From: CBDFNC01 sp965249895
GTDB taxonomy: Bacteria; Pseudomonadota; Gammaproteobacteria; Enterobacterales; CBDFNC01
Direction: 5' to 3'
Length of the DNA: 64,000 nucleotides
Assembly (NCBI GenBank): GCA_965249895.1
Contig: CBDFNC010000001.1
Span: forward strand, 1,178,001-1,242,000
A program made the translations under genes and the position numbers. Below, one piece after another: positions 34,876 through 43,726 of the stretch. The notes beneath the pieces are model-generated. The model worked only from the letters and a program-made list of their open reading frames with translations, made no database searches and was not told the DNA's origin. Numbering within the stretch: the first letter of the stretch is position 1; every line of letters begins with the position of its first letter.

Positions 34876-34981
34876 TAATTTGGTGACAGTAAGCTATTGT
34901 AATTGACCTAACCGCCAATCACTAAGTCCAGGTTTTTTAGGTCGTGAGCTGGATTGTTATTTTTAACTATTGGTGTAGGTT

Positions 34982-36385
34982 TTAAGCCTGGCTAAACGTT
35001 AACTTAAACCCGGCGCCACCCAGTTCACTGTTAAAAATACTGATGCTGCCGGAGTAAGAATCAACTATCTCGCTCGCTACCGCCAGCCCGATCCCCTGAC
35101 CGCCAGAGCTGTCGGCTCTAACTCCGCGCTTTAATATGTCCTTGCGGATAGCATCATCCACACCAAGACCATCATCTTCGATAAGTAGGGTAAGCCCCTG
35201 ATCTTTGTCTATCTGGCAACTGAGCTTGACCTGGGAAATACAAAATTTATAAGCATTGTCCAGCAGATTGCCCAGCAGCTCCATTAAATCATCCTGCTGA
35301 CCAAAAAACACACTGTTGTCCGGATCTTCCAGCCGTGACTTGACCCCCTTATGGGAGTAAACCTTATCCAGTGTTGTCAGGAGCTTTTGCGCTTCTGCCG
35401 CCACAGGTACAGGTTTGGCCAGAATACTGCTGCGGCCAGATACGGCGCGACGCAGTTGGTAGTGCACAATCTGGTCCATTTGGCTTACCTGATCATTAAG
35501 GATATTGTCAAAATCTTTACTGCTTTCTTTATTGTCCTGGTTCACCGCTCGTAACAAGGCCAGCCTGGTTTTCAGGCTATGGGCCAGATCATTCATTGAG
35601 TTTTGATAACGCTCTTTTTGCGCTCTCTCGCTATCGATCAACTGGTTTAATGCAGATGTCACATTTAGCAGCTCTGGTTCATAAGTGCTGGAGAGTTTTT
35701 CCCGCTTCCCTTGTTTAATTTGCGTGAGCTCATTAGCCATTTGATTCAGGCTGCGCAAATTCCATTTGATGGTGAAATAAAAAATGGCGGTAAAAAAGAA
35801 AAACAGAAATAAACCTCTGCGGTAAGCCTGGTGTTTCGCCTCTAACACTTTTTCTTCCAGTTTATCGGCGAGTTTAACCACGGCAATAATATAACCTGTG
35901 CTGTTGCCAGAGACTTTACGTTCGATGGCAGAAAGCTGTAACAGGATAGGGCGGTTATTTAGCTTAAATTCCACATACTGAGATTCATACCCATCCAGGT
36001 TAACTGTAATAAACTGAGAGGTTTGGTCCGCCATTAATTGGTCGATACGCAAGCAGATAGCATCCGGGTTTTGTAATTTAGCGAGGGACTTCGAATGCCA
36101 GGCAACCTTATCGGTTTGTTGGTTACAGACCAGCGCAACCAGACCCGAACCGGGTCTGTTTAAATCGGGGTAACTCACGGTTTCCGGCAATATAACGTGA
36201 TCACCTATCACCCGCCCTTCCGAATAAAGGCTGGTAATGACGTTTTGCAGCGTCTCCCTTTGTTGGGAGATCAGTTGTTCCTTTTGGTTATCAATTTGAT
36301 AGCTAATAAAGGTCACTACACCCAGGGCCAGCACCAGTACGCTGGTACCCAGCAGTTTGATTTTAAGGGAGCGAATTATTTGCAT
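34982..36385 (-). CDS. PhoQ-like sensor histidine kinase
   Basis: 467-residue kinase: membrane helix 1 (about 9-27), periplasmic sensor (about 30-185), membrane helix 2 (about 190-210), HAMP-like linker, dimerisation helix with MNDLAHSLKTRLALLRA (histidine near 268) and an ATPase domain with DLMELLGNLLDNAYKFC, LIEDDGLGVDD and GGQGIGLAVASEIV. The H-box NDLAHSLKTRL and the position after a PhoP-like regulator point to the PhoQ group, which senses divalent cations, low pH or cationic peptides. Its start overlaps the regulator gene by ten bases. Confidence 0.88.
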   Translation of the reverse strand: MQIIRSLKIKLLGTSVLVLALGVVTFISYQIDNQKEQLISQQRETLQNVITSLYSEGRVIGDHVILPETVSYPDLNRPGSGLVALVCNQQTDKVAWHSKSLAKLQNPDAICLRIDQLMADQTSQFITVNLDGYESQYVEFKLNNRPILLQLSAIERKVSGNSTGYIIAVVKLADKLEEKVLEAKHQAYRRGLFLFFFFTAIFYFTIKWNLRSLNQMANELTQIKQGKREKLSSTYEPELLNVTSALNQLIDSERAQKERYQNSMNDLAHSLKTRLALLRAVNQDNKESSKDFDNILNDQVSQMDQIVHYQLRRAVSGRSSILAKPVPVAAEAQKLLTTLDKVYSHKGVKSRLEDPDNSVFFGQQDDLMELLGNLLDNAYKFCISQVKLSCQIDKDQGLTLLIEDDGLGVDDAIRKDILKRGVRADSSGGQGIGLAVASEIVDSYSGSISIFNSELGGAGFKLTFSQA

Positions 36386-37050
36386 GCCAGATTAAATATA
36401 TAGCCCTGACCACGTACAGTGGTGATAGGTTTAAGGGTGTTGCTCTTGTCCATTTTCTTTCTCAGCCTGCTGACCATTACTTCAATGACGTTGGGGTCGC
36501 CCTCACCATCGCTGTATAGTTGATCCAACAATTGCTGTTTGGACACTACCTGGCCATGGTTGCGCATCAGGTACTCAAGGATCTGATATTCAAAAGCAGT
36601 TAGTTCGGTTTCCACAGCATCGATTTGTAAGGTTTTCTTGGCCAGGTCCAGCAAAAAGCAATCGGCTTCGATTTGCGGTTTAATAAAACCGGCGCTGCGC
36701 CTCACCAGTGCATTTAGCCTGGCCCAGAGCTCGTCTTGTTGGAAAGGTTTCACCACATAATCATCGGCTCCGGCTTCCAGTCCCTCCACCTTCTCCTGCC
36801 AGTTACCACGGGCTGTTAGGATCAAAATAGGAAAGCTGAGCTCCCGGCTGCGGAAACTTTTTACCAGATCCAGCCCGTCTATATCCGGCAGCCCAAGGTC
36901 CACTATGGCGACATCTATGGGGTATTGCTCGGCGTAATATAGGCCTAATTCGGCGTTTTCGGCTTCGTGAACCTGGTTGCCTAACTCTTCTAATTGAGAT
37001 CTTAAGTGGTGGCGTAATATTGCATCGTCTTCGACTATCAGTATTTTCAT
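36376..37050 (-). CDS. phoP: PhoP-like response regulator (OmpR family)
   Basis: 224 residues. The receiver domain has acidic residues in LIVEDDAILRHHL, the phospho-acceptor in AIVDLGLPDIDG (near residue 51), LTARG and the conserved lysine in VVKPF; the C-terminal winged helix has LTAFEYQILEYLMRN, VVSKQQLLDQLY and NVIEVMVSRLRKKM. It is close to E. coli PhoP along its whole length. It is expected to activate envelope and magnesium genes after phosphorylation by the kinase encoded downstream. A cation efflux gene of the same strand ends upstream, beyond a 77-base gap. Confidence 0.88.
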   Translation of the reverse strand: MKILIVEDDAILRHHLRSQLEELGNQVHEAENAELGLYYAEQYPIDVAIVDLGLPDIDGLDLVKSFRSRELSFPILILTARGNWQEKVEGLEAGADDYVVKPFQQDELWARLNALVRRSAGFIKPQIEADCFLLDLAKKTLQIDAVETELTAFEYQILEYLMRNHGQVVSKQQLLDQLYSDGEGDPNVIEVMVSRLRKKMDKSNTLKPITTVRGQGYIFNLACK

Positions 37051-37127
37051 AATTCTTGGTTCTATAATGTGGCAGATGTCATTATTTCATAAACTGGCAT
37101 AACAGAAGCTGAACGGAACGCTTAACC

Positions 37128-38018
37128 CTATGGGTAATTACTTTGCCTGTCCAACAGGATTTCAGCATTGCTGTCCGGATAAATGGACTGCAGGCTAGTT
37201 TGGAGCTGGTTTTTTAGCGCCATAAAATCGTTCATATTGATCTCATCATGGTCAGGTTCGACCACTAAAGTTACCCAGGTTTTACGCCCGGTTTTAATTA
37301 CGTCCAATGACAATACCTTGATATCGTGTTCACGAGTTAAGGTTTCCAGCTTTTCTTCTATGGGGGCCATATGGGCTTTATCCGGCGTTGCCAGCAGCAG
37401 CTCTTTAAACCCACTACGAACCAAGTTTAGGGGATCCCGAATAAAGACAAGGCTGAAGAGGATCACCAGAATTTGGTCTATATACCTGGCTATCCAAGCA
37501 AACGAGGTGGACTGGATAATCAAGACGATTACCAGCGCTAACCCGATGGCGCCGGAAATGACGGCATTGATTAGCCAGGCTTGCTTTTCCGCTTTGAGTA
37601 TATCTGAACCGGCATTTTGGTAACCCTTGTCGCATACTTTATACAAGATAAGGCAGCCGACAACGGCAGGAAATACATATAATGCCATTAATCCCAAGGC
37701 AGGATCCCGGCCCCCTGACAGGAGTACGGGCAGGTTAGAGGCAATAGCGATAGCGATCAACACTAACATTGAAGTTCCCTTAATCAACACGATAAGAGAT
37801 TCGAATGAGTAGTAACCCAGGGGGTATTTTTTACTGCTGCCCTTGGCAGCCAGGATTGTGACCTTAATAGAAAAAAATGAAACGATAGCGGAAATCAGGT
37901 TAAACGCACCGTCTAATAAAATTGCGCCTGATTGAGCTATTACCGCCATGGAGATGCCCCATACGGCCAGAATAAAAGCGCCGATCATGGAATACTTTAG
38001 GGTTTTGGACTCATTCAT
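37128..38018 (-). CDS. Cation diffusion facilitator family transporter
   Basis: 296 residues with six probable membrane helices and a C-terminal cytoplasmic ferredoxin-like domain (from about 205; TPDKAHMAPIEEKLETLTRE, TWVTLVVEPDHDEIN). The family start is seen in AVIAQSGAILLDGAFNLISA, followed by FSIKVTILAAKGSSKKYPLGYYSFE. CDF proteins export zinc, iron, cobalt or manganese in exchange for protons; the metal cannot be told because the usual HD-HD site looks altered. It is upstream of the PhoPQ-like genes on the same strand, which may place cation export and cation sensing under joint control. Confidence 0.85.
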   Translation of the reverse strand: MNESKTLKYSMIGAFILAVWGISMAVIAQSGAILLDGAFNLISAIVSFFSIKVTILAAKGSSKKYPLGYYSFESLIVLIKGTSMLVLIAIAIASNLPVLLSGGRDPALGLMALYVFPAVVGCLILYKVCDKGYQNAGSDILKAEKQAWLINAVISGAIGLALVIVLIIQSTSFAWIARYIDQILVILFSLVFIRDPLNLVRSGFKELLLATPDKAHMAPIEEKLETLTREHDIKVLSLDVIKTGRKTWVTLVVEPDHDEINMNDFMALKNQLQTSLQSIYPDSNAEILLDRQSNYP

Positions 38019-38188
38019 TAGCTAACCTTGCCGCTCAGTCTGTTTAGGTTGGAAACCATTGTAATAACTTGTTTTAGCAAAGTCTGTGATAAGTTGTGTC
38101 ATTTGAACCGATTAAGGGGATTGATCGTCTATCTCCTCTAGCTATAATCTGAACATTAGACCATTAAAAAATAACACAAAGGACAACA

Positions 38189-39136
38189 ATGGCGAACTTA
38201 ATGGACTCGATCGATCTACGCACCAAGCTCGTTGGTGAAAACAGGCTGGAGCTTCTTCTGTTTCACCTTAAAGGCCACCAATTGTTCGCGATTAATGTTT
38301 TTAAGGTCAAGGAAGTAGTATCGTTACCCCCGCTTAATATTTTGCCTAAAAGCCACAGGCACATTTGTGGTGTGGTTAATATCCGTGGCACATCCATTCC
38401 CGTTATTAACCTGCTGGGCGCCATTACCAATTTCCCGATGGAAATAAACGAGCACTGCAACCTGATTATTACTGAATATAATCGCACTGTGCAGGGGTTT
38501 CTCGTGGGGCAGGTGGAAAATATAGTCAACATAACCTGGAGTGATGTGATGCCACCGCCACAGACTGTGGGTAAAAATCATTACCTGACAGCCATCACAA
38601 AAATAGAAAAAGAAGGTCAGCAACGCCTGGTTGAAATTATCGATGTCGAAAAAGTACTGGCGGAGATCGTTACCTATAACGTGGAAATTTCTGAGGGGGT
38701 TCTGGACGAGAATATCCGTGATAGCATGCAGGGCCGTAAGATCCTGTTGGCGGATGACTCTTCCACGGCAAGGGGGCAGGTGCGAGACACTTTGGCCCAA
38801 TTAGGCGTTGAAGTGATTGAAACCTGTGATGGCCTGGAAGCGTTAGAGTTGTTACAAAGCTGGTGTGAGCAAGGTAAGGTGATCAATGAGGAAATCCTTA
38901 TGCTGATCACCGATGCCGAAATGCCGAAAATGGATGGTTATAAGCTGACCCATGAAATCCGCAATGATCCCCGCATGAGTGATTTGTATATTGCCCTTAA
39001 TACTTCTTTAAGCGGTGGTTTTAACCAGGCTATGGTTGAGAAGGTAGGCTGTGATAAGTTCATTTCCAAATTCCAACCCGATAAGCTTGTTGAAATGGTG
39101 CAGGAGCGTCTGAAAATGGTGCTGGGTACCGACTAA
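38189..39136 (+). CDS. cheV: Chemotaxis protein CheV
   Basis: 315 residues with a CheW-like domain (about 15-165; LLFHLKGHQLFAINVFKVKE, NIRGTSIPVINL) and a receiver domain (about 180-310; ILLADDSSTARGQVRDTL, LITDAEMPKMDGYKL, the lysine in KFISKF). CheV couples receptors to CheA like CheW and its receiver tunes adaptation. AAAGGACAA lies before the ATG. There are no other chemotaxis genes nearby, which is common for cheV. The stop overlaps the stop of the convergent regulator gene by three bases within CTAA. Confidence 0.93.
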   Translation: MANLMDSIDLRTKLVGENRLELLLFHLKGHQLFAINVFKVKEVVSLPPLNILPKSHRHICGVVNIRGTSIPVINLLGAITNFPMEINEHCNLIITEYNRTVQGFLVGQVENIVNITWSDVMPPPQTVGKNHYLTAITKIEKEGQQRLVEIIDVEKVLAEIVTYNVEISEGVLDENIRDSMQGRKILLADDSSTARGQVRDTLAQLGVEVIETCDGLEALELLQSWCEQGKVINEEILMLITDAEMPKMDGYKLTHEIRNDPRMSDLYIALNTSLSGGFNQAMVEKVGCDKFISKFQPDKLVEMVQERLKMVLGTD

Positions 39137-39753
39137 CCCAGACTTGGGGTTATTTGATAAGCACATCGCCTAGCCCCTTCCACTATATGTTCAACCCGTG
39201 TCACCTTATATCCAGATAGCAGGGTTTGAAACATATTGAGCTCAGAGCGGCATAGGTTCTGGCAAGCCGTAGCGGCGGCGCATATTGGGCAGTGATTTTC
39301 CACTAAATAATAATCTTCCTCCCGTTTGAACCAGTCGGCCATATAACCCTCTTCGCTTCTGCGCTGACATAATAGCTGTAGGCGCTTCTCCACATCTTCG
39401 GCCTCTGCCATCATGGCTTGATAGCTGTCCATGCTTACTTGTTCCCGATGAGCGACCAGTTTATCCAGGCCTTGCTCACCGAATACTTGCTCTACTGAAT
39501 TTAATATTTGCAGGGTGAGATCGCCATGGCTATCGGGAAAACGACCGTGCCCTTTCTCGGTCAGAAAAAAGTAGCGGGCGGGTCTTCCTACCTTGGCTTT
39601 TTTGTCTTCATGGTCGATTAAGCTATCGGCTTCCAGAGCTAACAGGTGTTGACGAACTCCCATTGTGGTCAGGCCAAACTCTTCAGCCAGGATCTTGGCA
39701 GTCTGTGGTCCACTGCTTTTTAAGCGATATAGCAATTTATCTATGGTTTTCAT
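39133..39753 (-). CDS. SufR-like iron-sulfur winged-helix regulator
   Basis: Protein of about 206 residues. The N-terminal winged helix (SGPQTAKILAEEFGLTTMGV, KVGRPARYFFLTEKGHGRF) is of DeoR/ArsR type, and the C-terminal half carries a cysteine cluster CPICAAATACQNLC followed by RRCAY near the end, as in SufR-type regulators that bind an Fe-S cluster. I favour the ATG at 39753 (MKTIDKLL); longer versions from 39783 or 39795 are possible. It is divergent from a flavin reductase gene, and the shared region contains palindromes built from GTAAAG, so it probably represses both. Confidence 0.82.
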   Translation of the reverse strand: MKTIDKLLYRLKSSGPQTAKILAEEFGLTTMGVRQHLLALEADSLIDHEDKKAKVGRPARYFFLTEKGHGRFPDSHGDLTLQILNSVEQVFGEQGLDKLVAHREQVSMDSYQAMMAEAEDVEKRLQLLCQRRSEEGYMADWFKREEDYYLVENHCPICAAATACQNLCRSELNMFQTLLSGYKVTRVEHIVEGARRCAYQITPSLG

Positions 39754-39805
39754 GGATACAACTCTCTTGCTTGATGTTGCCATTATCCTACTCAAAGCAA
39801 GATAA

Positions 39806-39862
39806 GTAAAGTTTTAGCTTTACAAAACCTGGTAAAGTCTTTACCTTGAATGGTAAGTAAAG
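39806..39862. promoter_or_regulatory. Palindromic operator cluster between regulator and oxidoreductase
   Basis: GTAAAG-6 bases-CTTTAC at 39806-39823 and GGTAAAG-T-CTTTACC at 39831-39845 are both perfect inverted repeats with the same half-site, followed by GGTAAGTAAAG at 39852-39862. The three lie in the 130-bp divergent region and are the obvious binding sites for the winged-helix regulator encoded alongside. Confidence 0.7.
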
Positions 39863-39887
39863 TAATTTGTTTATTAAGTGGTGGTGT

Positions 39888-40496
39888 ATGAGATTAACTA
39901 TAGTCAGTTCCAGTCATAGACTTGGCGCCAACAGTGCAAAGATTGGTGAATTTATTAAACGTCATGAAATCGAATCTGGTGTGTATCAGGATGTACAACA
40001 TTTTGATTTGGCTAAATTAAATATTCCTATGTGGGAAGAAGGTTTAACTGACACCGATCCTAAGTGGCGTGACTCCTGGTTTGGCCTGAAAGAAGTGTTG
40101 CAGTATTCTCATGCTTTGGTGCTGATCACTCCGGAGTGGGGAGGCATGGCTACACCACAATTAAAAAATCTACTCCTGCTTTGCTCGGGACAAGAGTTGG
40201 GTCATAAGCCTGGACTGCTGATCAGTGTCTCGTCAGGAATAAGCGGGGCATACCCAATTGCCGAGTTAAAGATGACTGCTTTTAAGAACAATCAGATGCT
40301 GGTATTACCGGATCACCTTATTGTAAGAGATGCAGACAATGTACTGAATGGAGAAGCAGTAAACGGGCAAAGGGATATGGCGCTTCGTGAGCGCTTGGCT
40401 CATCAACTTCGTACTTTATCGGCCTACAGTAAGTCCTTGAGCGAGATGCGCGCTAACGTGGATTTCGATTTACTTCAATATGCTTACGGCATGTAA
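39888..40496 (+). CDS. NAD(P)H-dependent FMN reductase family protein
   Basis: 202 residues with a flavodoxin-like fold: LTIVSSSHRLGANSAKIGEF is the FMN-phosphate loop, ALVLITPEWGGMATPQLKNL the region that contacts the isoalloxazine ring, then LLISVSSGISGAYPIAELK. Related enzymes reduce FMN, quinones, azo dyes or chromate. The ATG at 39888 fits the fold; the TTG at 39867 would add a basic WW-containing tail without reason. Divergence from the SufR-like regulator suggests it answers to redox or iron-sulfur stress. Confidence 0.85.
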   Translation: MRLTIVSSSHRLGANSAKIGEFIKRHEIESGVYQDVQHFDLAKLNIPMWEEGLTDTDPKWRDSWFGLKEVLQYSHALVLITPEWGGMATPQLKNLLLLCSGQELGHKPGLLISVSSGISGAYPIAELKMTAFKNNQMLVLPDHLIVRDADNVLNGEAVNGQRDMALRERLAHQLRTLSAYSKSLSEMRANVDFDLLQYAYGM

Positions 40497-40652
40497 GTCA
40501 GGTCTAGGTGTTTGAGTTGTGAGCTTAGAGGCAGATACAAAAGTTAATTCGGGTAATAACTGAGCTATGCAACTCATTAAGCCTGAGAGCTTATGCCTCA
40601 AGTTGATGACAAGTGAAAGCCCGGCGGCTTTACATCAGATGGAGGCGGGTAA

Positions 40653-41516
40653 ATGAAGGTACTGATATGGGGTGGGACGGGTTACCTGGGGTTTAACCTG
40701 GCTAGGCTTTTTAGTGCGCGGTATCCTGGCTGTATTTTTGCCAGTTTCCGCAGAGCAGATGGCAAAGCCAGGTTGCAGGCTATTGGGTGTCAACCCGTAG
40801 ATGCCAATGATGCAGCGCTTCCCGTTTCCCTTAAAAATAGGTTTGACCTTATCATCAACTGTGCCAAAGCCCATTGGTCTGAGTTTTCAACGGAGCAGGT
40901 GGCGGCGCAGGAAAGAGAAACCCTGAAGTTACTGGATCAGCTGGCGACTAAAAATGCAGTCAAAATCCATACCAGCGGTATTTGGTTATTCGCTAAGCAA
41001 GTTGGCAGAGTCGATGTAAACCACTTTATGCCCCTGGCTATAAGCCATCCGGATGTGCAGACCTTGCAAGGCCCAAGTGCAAGATCCTGGGTCCAGGTTT
41101 TTTTACCGTCTTATATTTATGGTGGAGTGAATTGCCAATTGAAGCGATGTATTAAAGAGTGGTCGGACTCTGGCTGCCACTACATTGAGGGTAACCGTAA
41201 CCGGGTGTCGGTTATTCATGTGGATGACGTGGCAAGTTATTACCTGTTTTTACATAAGAAAAGGCTCGGGGCAGGACGTTTCACTCCTTATGAACATCGG
41301 GTTTATAGCAGTGAAGAGTTATATGATCAGCTTTTTAAACTGGGAGTTGTCGGTGAGTTAAAGGCGCACTCGCTTGATAGCTTCAGGAAAGATTTTGGCC
41401 AGGACTGGCTGGATGTTGAGCTGATAGAGGCTGAATTTGAACAACCAGCAGACTGGCAAGCAAAACATAATTTGGCGGCATATTTAGCCGCAGAGCAAAC
41501 CAAGGAGCAAGTATGA
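40653..41516 (+). CDS. NAD-dependent epimerase/dehydratase family protein
   Basis: 287 residues with an NAD(P)-binding Rossmann start KVLIWGGTGYLGFNLARLF, an IINCAKAHW region in place of the usual 'AA' strand, HTSGIWLFAKQ and VQVFLPSYIYGG in the positions of the catalytic serine and tyrosine, and VIHVDDVASYYLFL near 195. It is an atypical extended SDR, perhaps a reductase or sugar/polyketide-modifying enzyme. GGAGGCGGG precedes the ATG. It is the first gene of an operon with the VOC and questin-oxidase-like genes, joined by a 4-bp overlap. Confidence 0.82.
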   Translation: MKVLIWGGTGYLGFNLARLFSARYPGCIFASFRRADGKARLQAIGCQPVDANDAALPVSLKNRFDLIINCAKAHWSEFSTEQVAAQERETLKLLDQLATKNAVKIHTSGIWLFAKQVGRVDVNHFMPLAISHPDVQTLQGPSARSWVQVFLPSYIYGGVNCQLKRCIKEWSDSGCHYIEGNRNRVSVIHVDDVASYYLFLHKKRLGAGRFTPYEHRVYSSEELYDQLFKLGVVGELKAHSLDSFRKDFGQDWLDVELIEAEFEQPADWQAKHNLAAYLAAEQTKEQV

Positions 41517-41932
41517 TTAAGTTGGAGCATGTGAACTTAGTAGTGACTGATCTGGCAGAGTTGGAAAATTTCCTGCTGGCGGCTTTTCCCAGCTGGTCGC
41601 GTCGTGGCGAAGGTCAAATGGATTGGGCGGGGAAGCAAATAACCTGGGCGCATATTGGCGACGACGTATTTTATGTGGCCGCCAGAGATGGAGCAGAAAC
41701 TGAAGCGCGTGTATGGGACAGCCATGATTCCGGGTTAGCACACCTGGGTTTTAACGTGGATGATTTAGCGGGTATAGAGCACAATTTAGCTAAAGCGGGT
41801 TATCAGATCCATCATTCGGGGCCGGCGCACACTTATCGAAAGAATCATTACTATATGGATAATCAAGGCTTACAGTATGAATTTGTAGAGTATTTAACGG
41901 ATAAAGCAGAATTAAGAAACAGCTATGAATAA
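41513..41932 (+). CDS. VOC (glyoxalase-fold) protein
   Basis: 139 residues. The fold elements are visible as MIKLEHVNLVVTDLAELENF at the start and GLAHLGFNVDDLAGIEHNLA for the second half, ending HYYMDNQGLQYEFVEYL with the metal-ligand glutamate. It overlaps the epimerase-like gene by four bases (ATGA) and the next gene follows at once, so the three products likely act on one substrate. The reaction is unknown; dioxygenase, isomerase or hydrolase activity would all fit the fold. Confidence 0.85.
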   Translation: MIKLEHVNLVVTDLAELENFLLAAFPSWSRRGEGQMDWAGKQITWAHIGDDVFYVAARDGAETEARVWDSHDSGLAHLGFNVDDLAGIEHNLAKAGYQIHHSGPAHTYRKNHYYMDNQGLQYEFVEYLTDKAELRNSYE

Positions 41933-41942
41933 GGAGCAGGTG

Positions 41943-42917
41943 ATGAAAAGCGAGTTACTGGAGCGTTTGCTGGCTAACGGGCAGGCTTATCATGTTTACT
42001 TTAACCAGGGATTGTCCAATCACCTGCCGATGGCGCTGATCGCTTTACATAAGCTTGGCGGGAGTGATCAGCAATTACTGGCGTTTCAGCAAGACTATTT
42101 ACCTAAACTAGAGAAATGTAACCCTGCGGATGTTGAGGAGATATGGGATATTTCTGAACATCTGGGGCAGGGGGACAAGTTTTCCATGTACCTCAGCTAT
42201 TTCCAGCAGCAACTGGCAAAGCAACCCCTGCAGATCTGTTTACAAAGTGTTTTACCGGTTTTGCTGCCGGGGATTGGGGCCAGTGCTTTCCATGGGCTGA
42301 TCCGCCTGGCGTATGGAATTGAGCAGCAAAACCTAAATGAGGTTAGCTTTGGCCTGGCGGATTGGGCTGCGCATTATATGCCGCTGAAGTTAAGTTCCGA
42401 GAAGTCGAATAAAAGCATGGGGGAAGTGCTGGAAGAACTGGCCCCCGTTGCGCGTAATCATGAGTTTTCCCCCGGACTTATTTTTAACCGAATGATAGAA
42501 ATATCCCGACTGGATAAAGTGCAAGCCTATCCGGTTCAGCCTACTGAAATATCACAGCAAGAGCTGGCAGCACTGGCGGTACACGCCTATGCCGGGTCTG
42601 GTGATTTTACGTTATTGCACGGGGTGACGGGCTGCCATGCCCTTAGGTTGATATTACCTTATTGCCCGGACGCTGAATTGGCGCTTCGCTCCTTTTGGCA
42701 AGCTTTACTCATCGCCTATTTGAGCACCGCGGGGGTAGAAATTTCTTCGCCGCCGAGCTTGAATAATGAAGCGGTTGACTGGTCGATATTAAAGGCGCGG
42801 GTGTGCAACAGTAAAGATGACCACCAGGTGAAACTCATGTATACCCTGTGGCAGGAGTCGCTGGTTTATTCTAACTCCGTTTATTTGGCGCTTGCCAACC
42901 GCCTGGCTTTCGGGTGA
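41943..42917 (+). CDS. Questin oxidase-like protein
   Basis: About 324 residues. SNHLPMALIALHKLGGSDQQ followed by LLAFQQDYLPKLE is characteristic of the questin oxidase/AflY family, first described in fungal aromatic polyketide pathways as Baeyer-Villiger-type ring-opening oxidases. The bacterial homologues are poorly studied. AAGGAG before the ATG at 41943 sets the start; the earlier ATG at 41925 lacks such a site. Later conserved patches include IGASAFHGLIRLAYG and FTLLHGVTGCHALR, with histidines likely to matter. It is the third gene of the epimerase-VOC operon. Confidence 0.8.
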   Translation: MKSELLERLLANGQAYHVYFNQGLSNHLPMALIALHKLGGSDQQLLAFQQDYLPKLEKCNPADVEEIWDISEHLGQGDKFSMYLSYFQQQLAKQPLQICLQSVLPVLLPGIGASAFHGLIRLAYGIEQQNLNEVSFGLADWAAHYMPLKLSSEKSNKSMGEVLEELAPVARNHEFSPGLIFNRMIEISRLDKVQAYPVQPTEISQQELAALAVHAYAGSGDFTLLHGVTGCHALRLILPYCPDAELALRSFWQALLIAYLSTAGVEISSPPSLNNEAVDWSILKARVCNSKDDHQVKLMYTLWQESLVYSNSVYLALANRLAFG

Positions 42918-42962
42918 TCTGCTTCAACCTATGTGTCATTAACCGTACTAAAATAGGGGATT

Positions 42963-43709
42963 GTGTTAAAATCCGGCACTCTCCTATTGATAGTGAATTT
43001 CTCTCCTATGGATGAAGCGTTAGCCACCAAAGGTCCGGAAACTGAGCCTTCTCCGCATTCGGAATTGGCCCAGCTTCAAGCTAAGCTAGTTCGACATGAG
43101 AAGACGATTAGCCAGCAAGATCATAAGATTAACAGCCTGTCTAAACGTATTGATGAAAGAACCCTGACCCTTTCCAGGGTGTTGGCCAGCCTAAGAGGAA
43201 ATGTGGACAGCATCGCACCGTTGGAAGTTATGTTGCTGCAAATCCGAAAGCGTATCCTAAATGATGTGACCAATAGTTTGGGTGAGCCTGATACGGGTGA
43301 TAAGAAACGGGAATATAACTTGCTGGTTATTGCGACAACAGAGTATATTGTTTACCTGCAAGACGGGGCGACGGGTCTGACCCAGCTGATGGCGGACGTA
43401 TTGCAAAAGGAGCCTGAGTTATTAAGCGAAAACCCTCAAATTTGCGCAGATTTAAGTCATGGACTGGCAACGGCGTCTGATGGTTTTCATCAGACGGTAG
43501 ACACAGCTTATCGCTGGGTATCCACTCGCATCGAAGAGTTAAAAGCTTCTGTGTTGTATCTGAGCGAGACAGATACTGTACCTGACAACGCCTCTTTAAG
43601 CCTGTTTACAGGCCAGGACAAATTACGTCAGCTGTTAGAGCCTGACTATAGCGATTATAAAAATGTCTTAACAGACAATGCGTTTGCTATCGAAGGCCAG
43701 CTGGTTTAA
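42963..43709 (+). CDS. Hypothetical coiled-coil protein
   Basis: 248 residues, hydrophilic. Residues about 30-75 form a coiled coil (LAQLQAKLVRHEKTISQQDH, INSLSKRIDERTLTLSRVLA); the rest is helical. There is no signal peptide or membrane segment. GTG at 42963 is preceded by AGGGGA; an ATG at 43008 would remove a short hydrophobic lead and has no ribosome binding site. I do not recognise a family. It follows the questin-oxidase-like gene by 45 bases and converges with a methyltransferase gene. Confidence 0.65.
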   Translation: MLKSGTLLLIVNFSPMDEALATKGPETEPSPHSELAQLQAKLVRHEKTISQQDHKINSLSKRIDERTLTLSRVLASLRGNVDSIAPLEVMLLQIRKRILNDVTNSLGEPDTGDKKREYNLLVIATTEYIVYLQDGATGLTQLMADVLQKEPELLSENPQICADLSHGLATASDGFHQTVDTAYRWVSTRIEELKASVLYLSETDTVPDNASLSLFTGQDKLRQLLEPDYSDYKNVLTDNAFAIEGQLV

Positions 43710-43726
43710 CAAATGCCATAGCAGCG

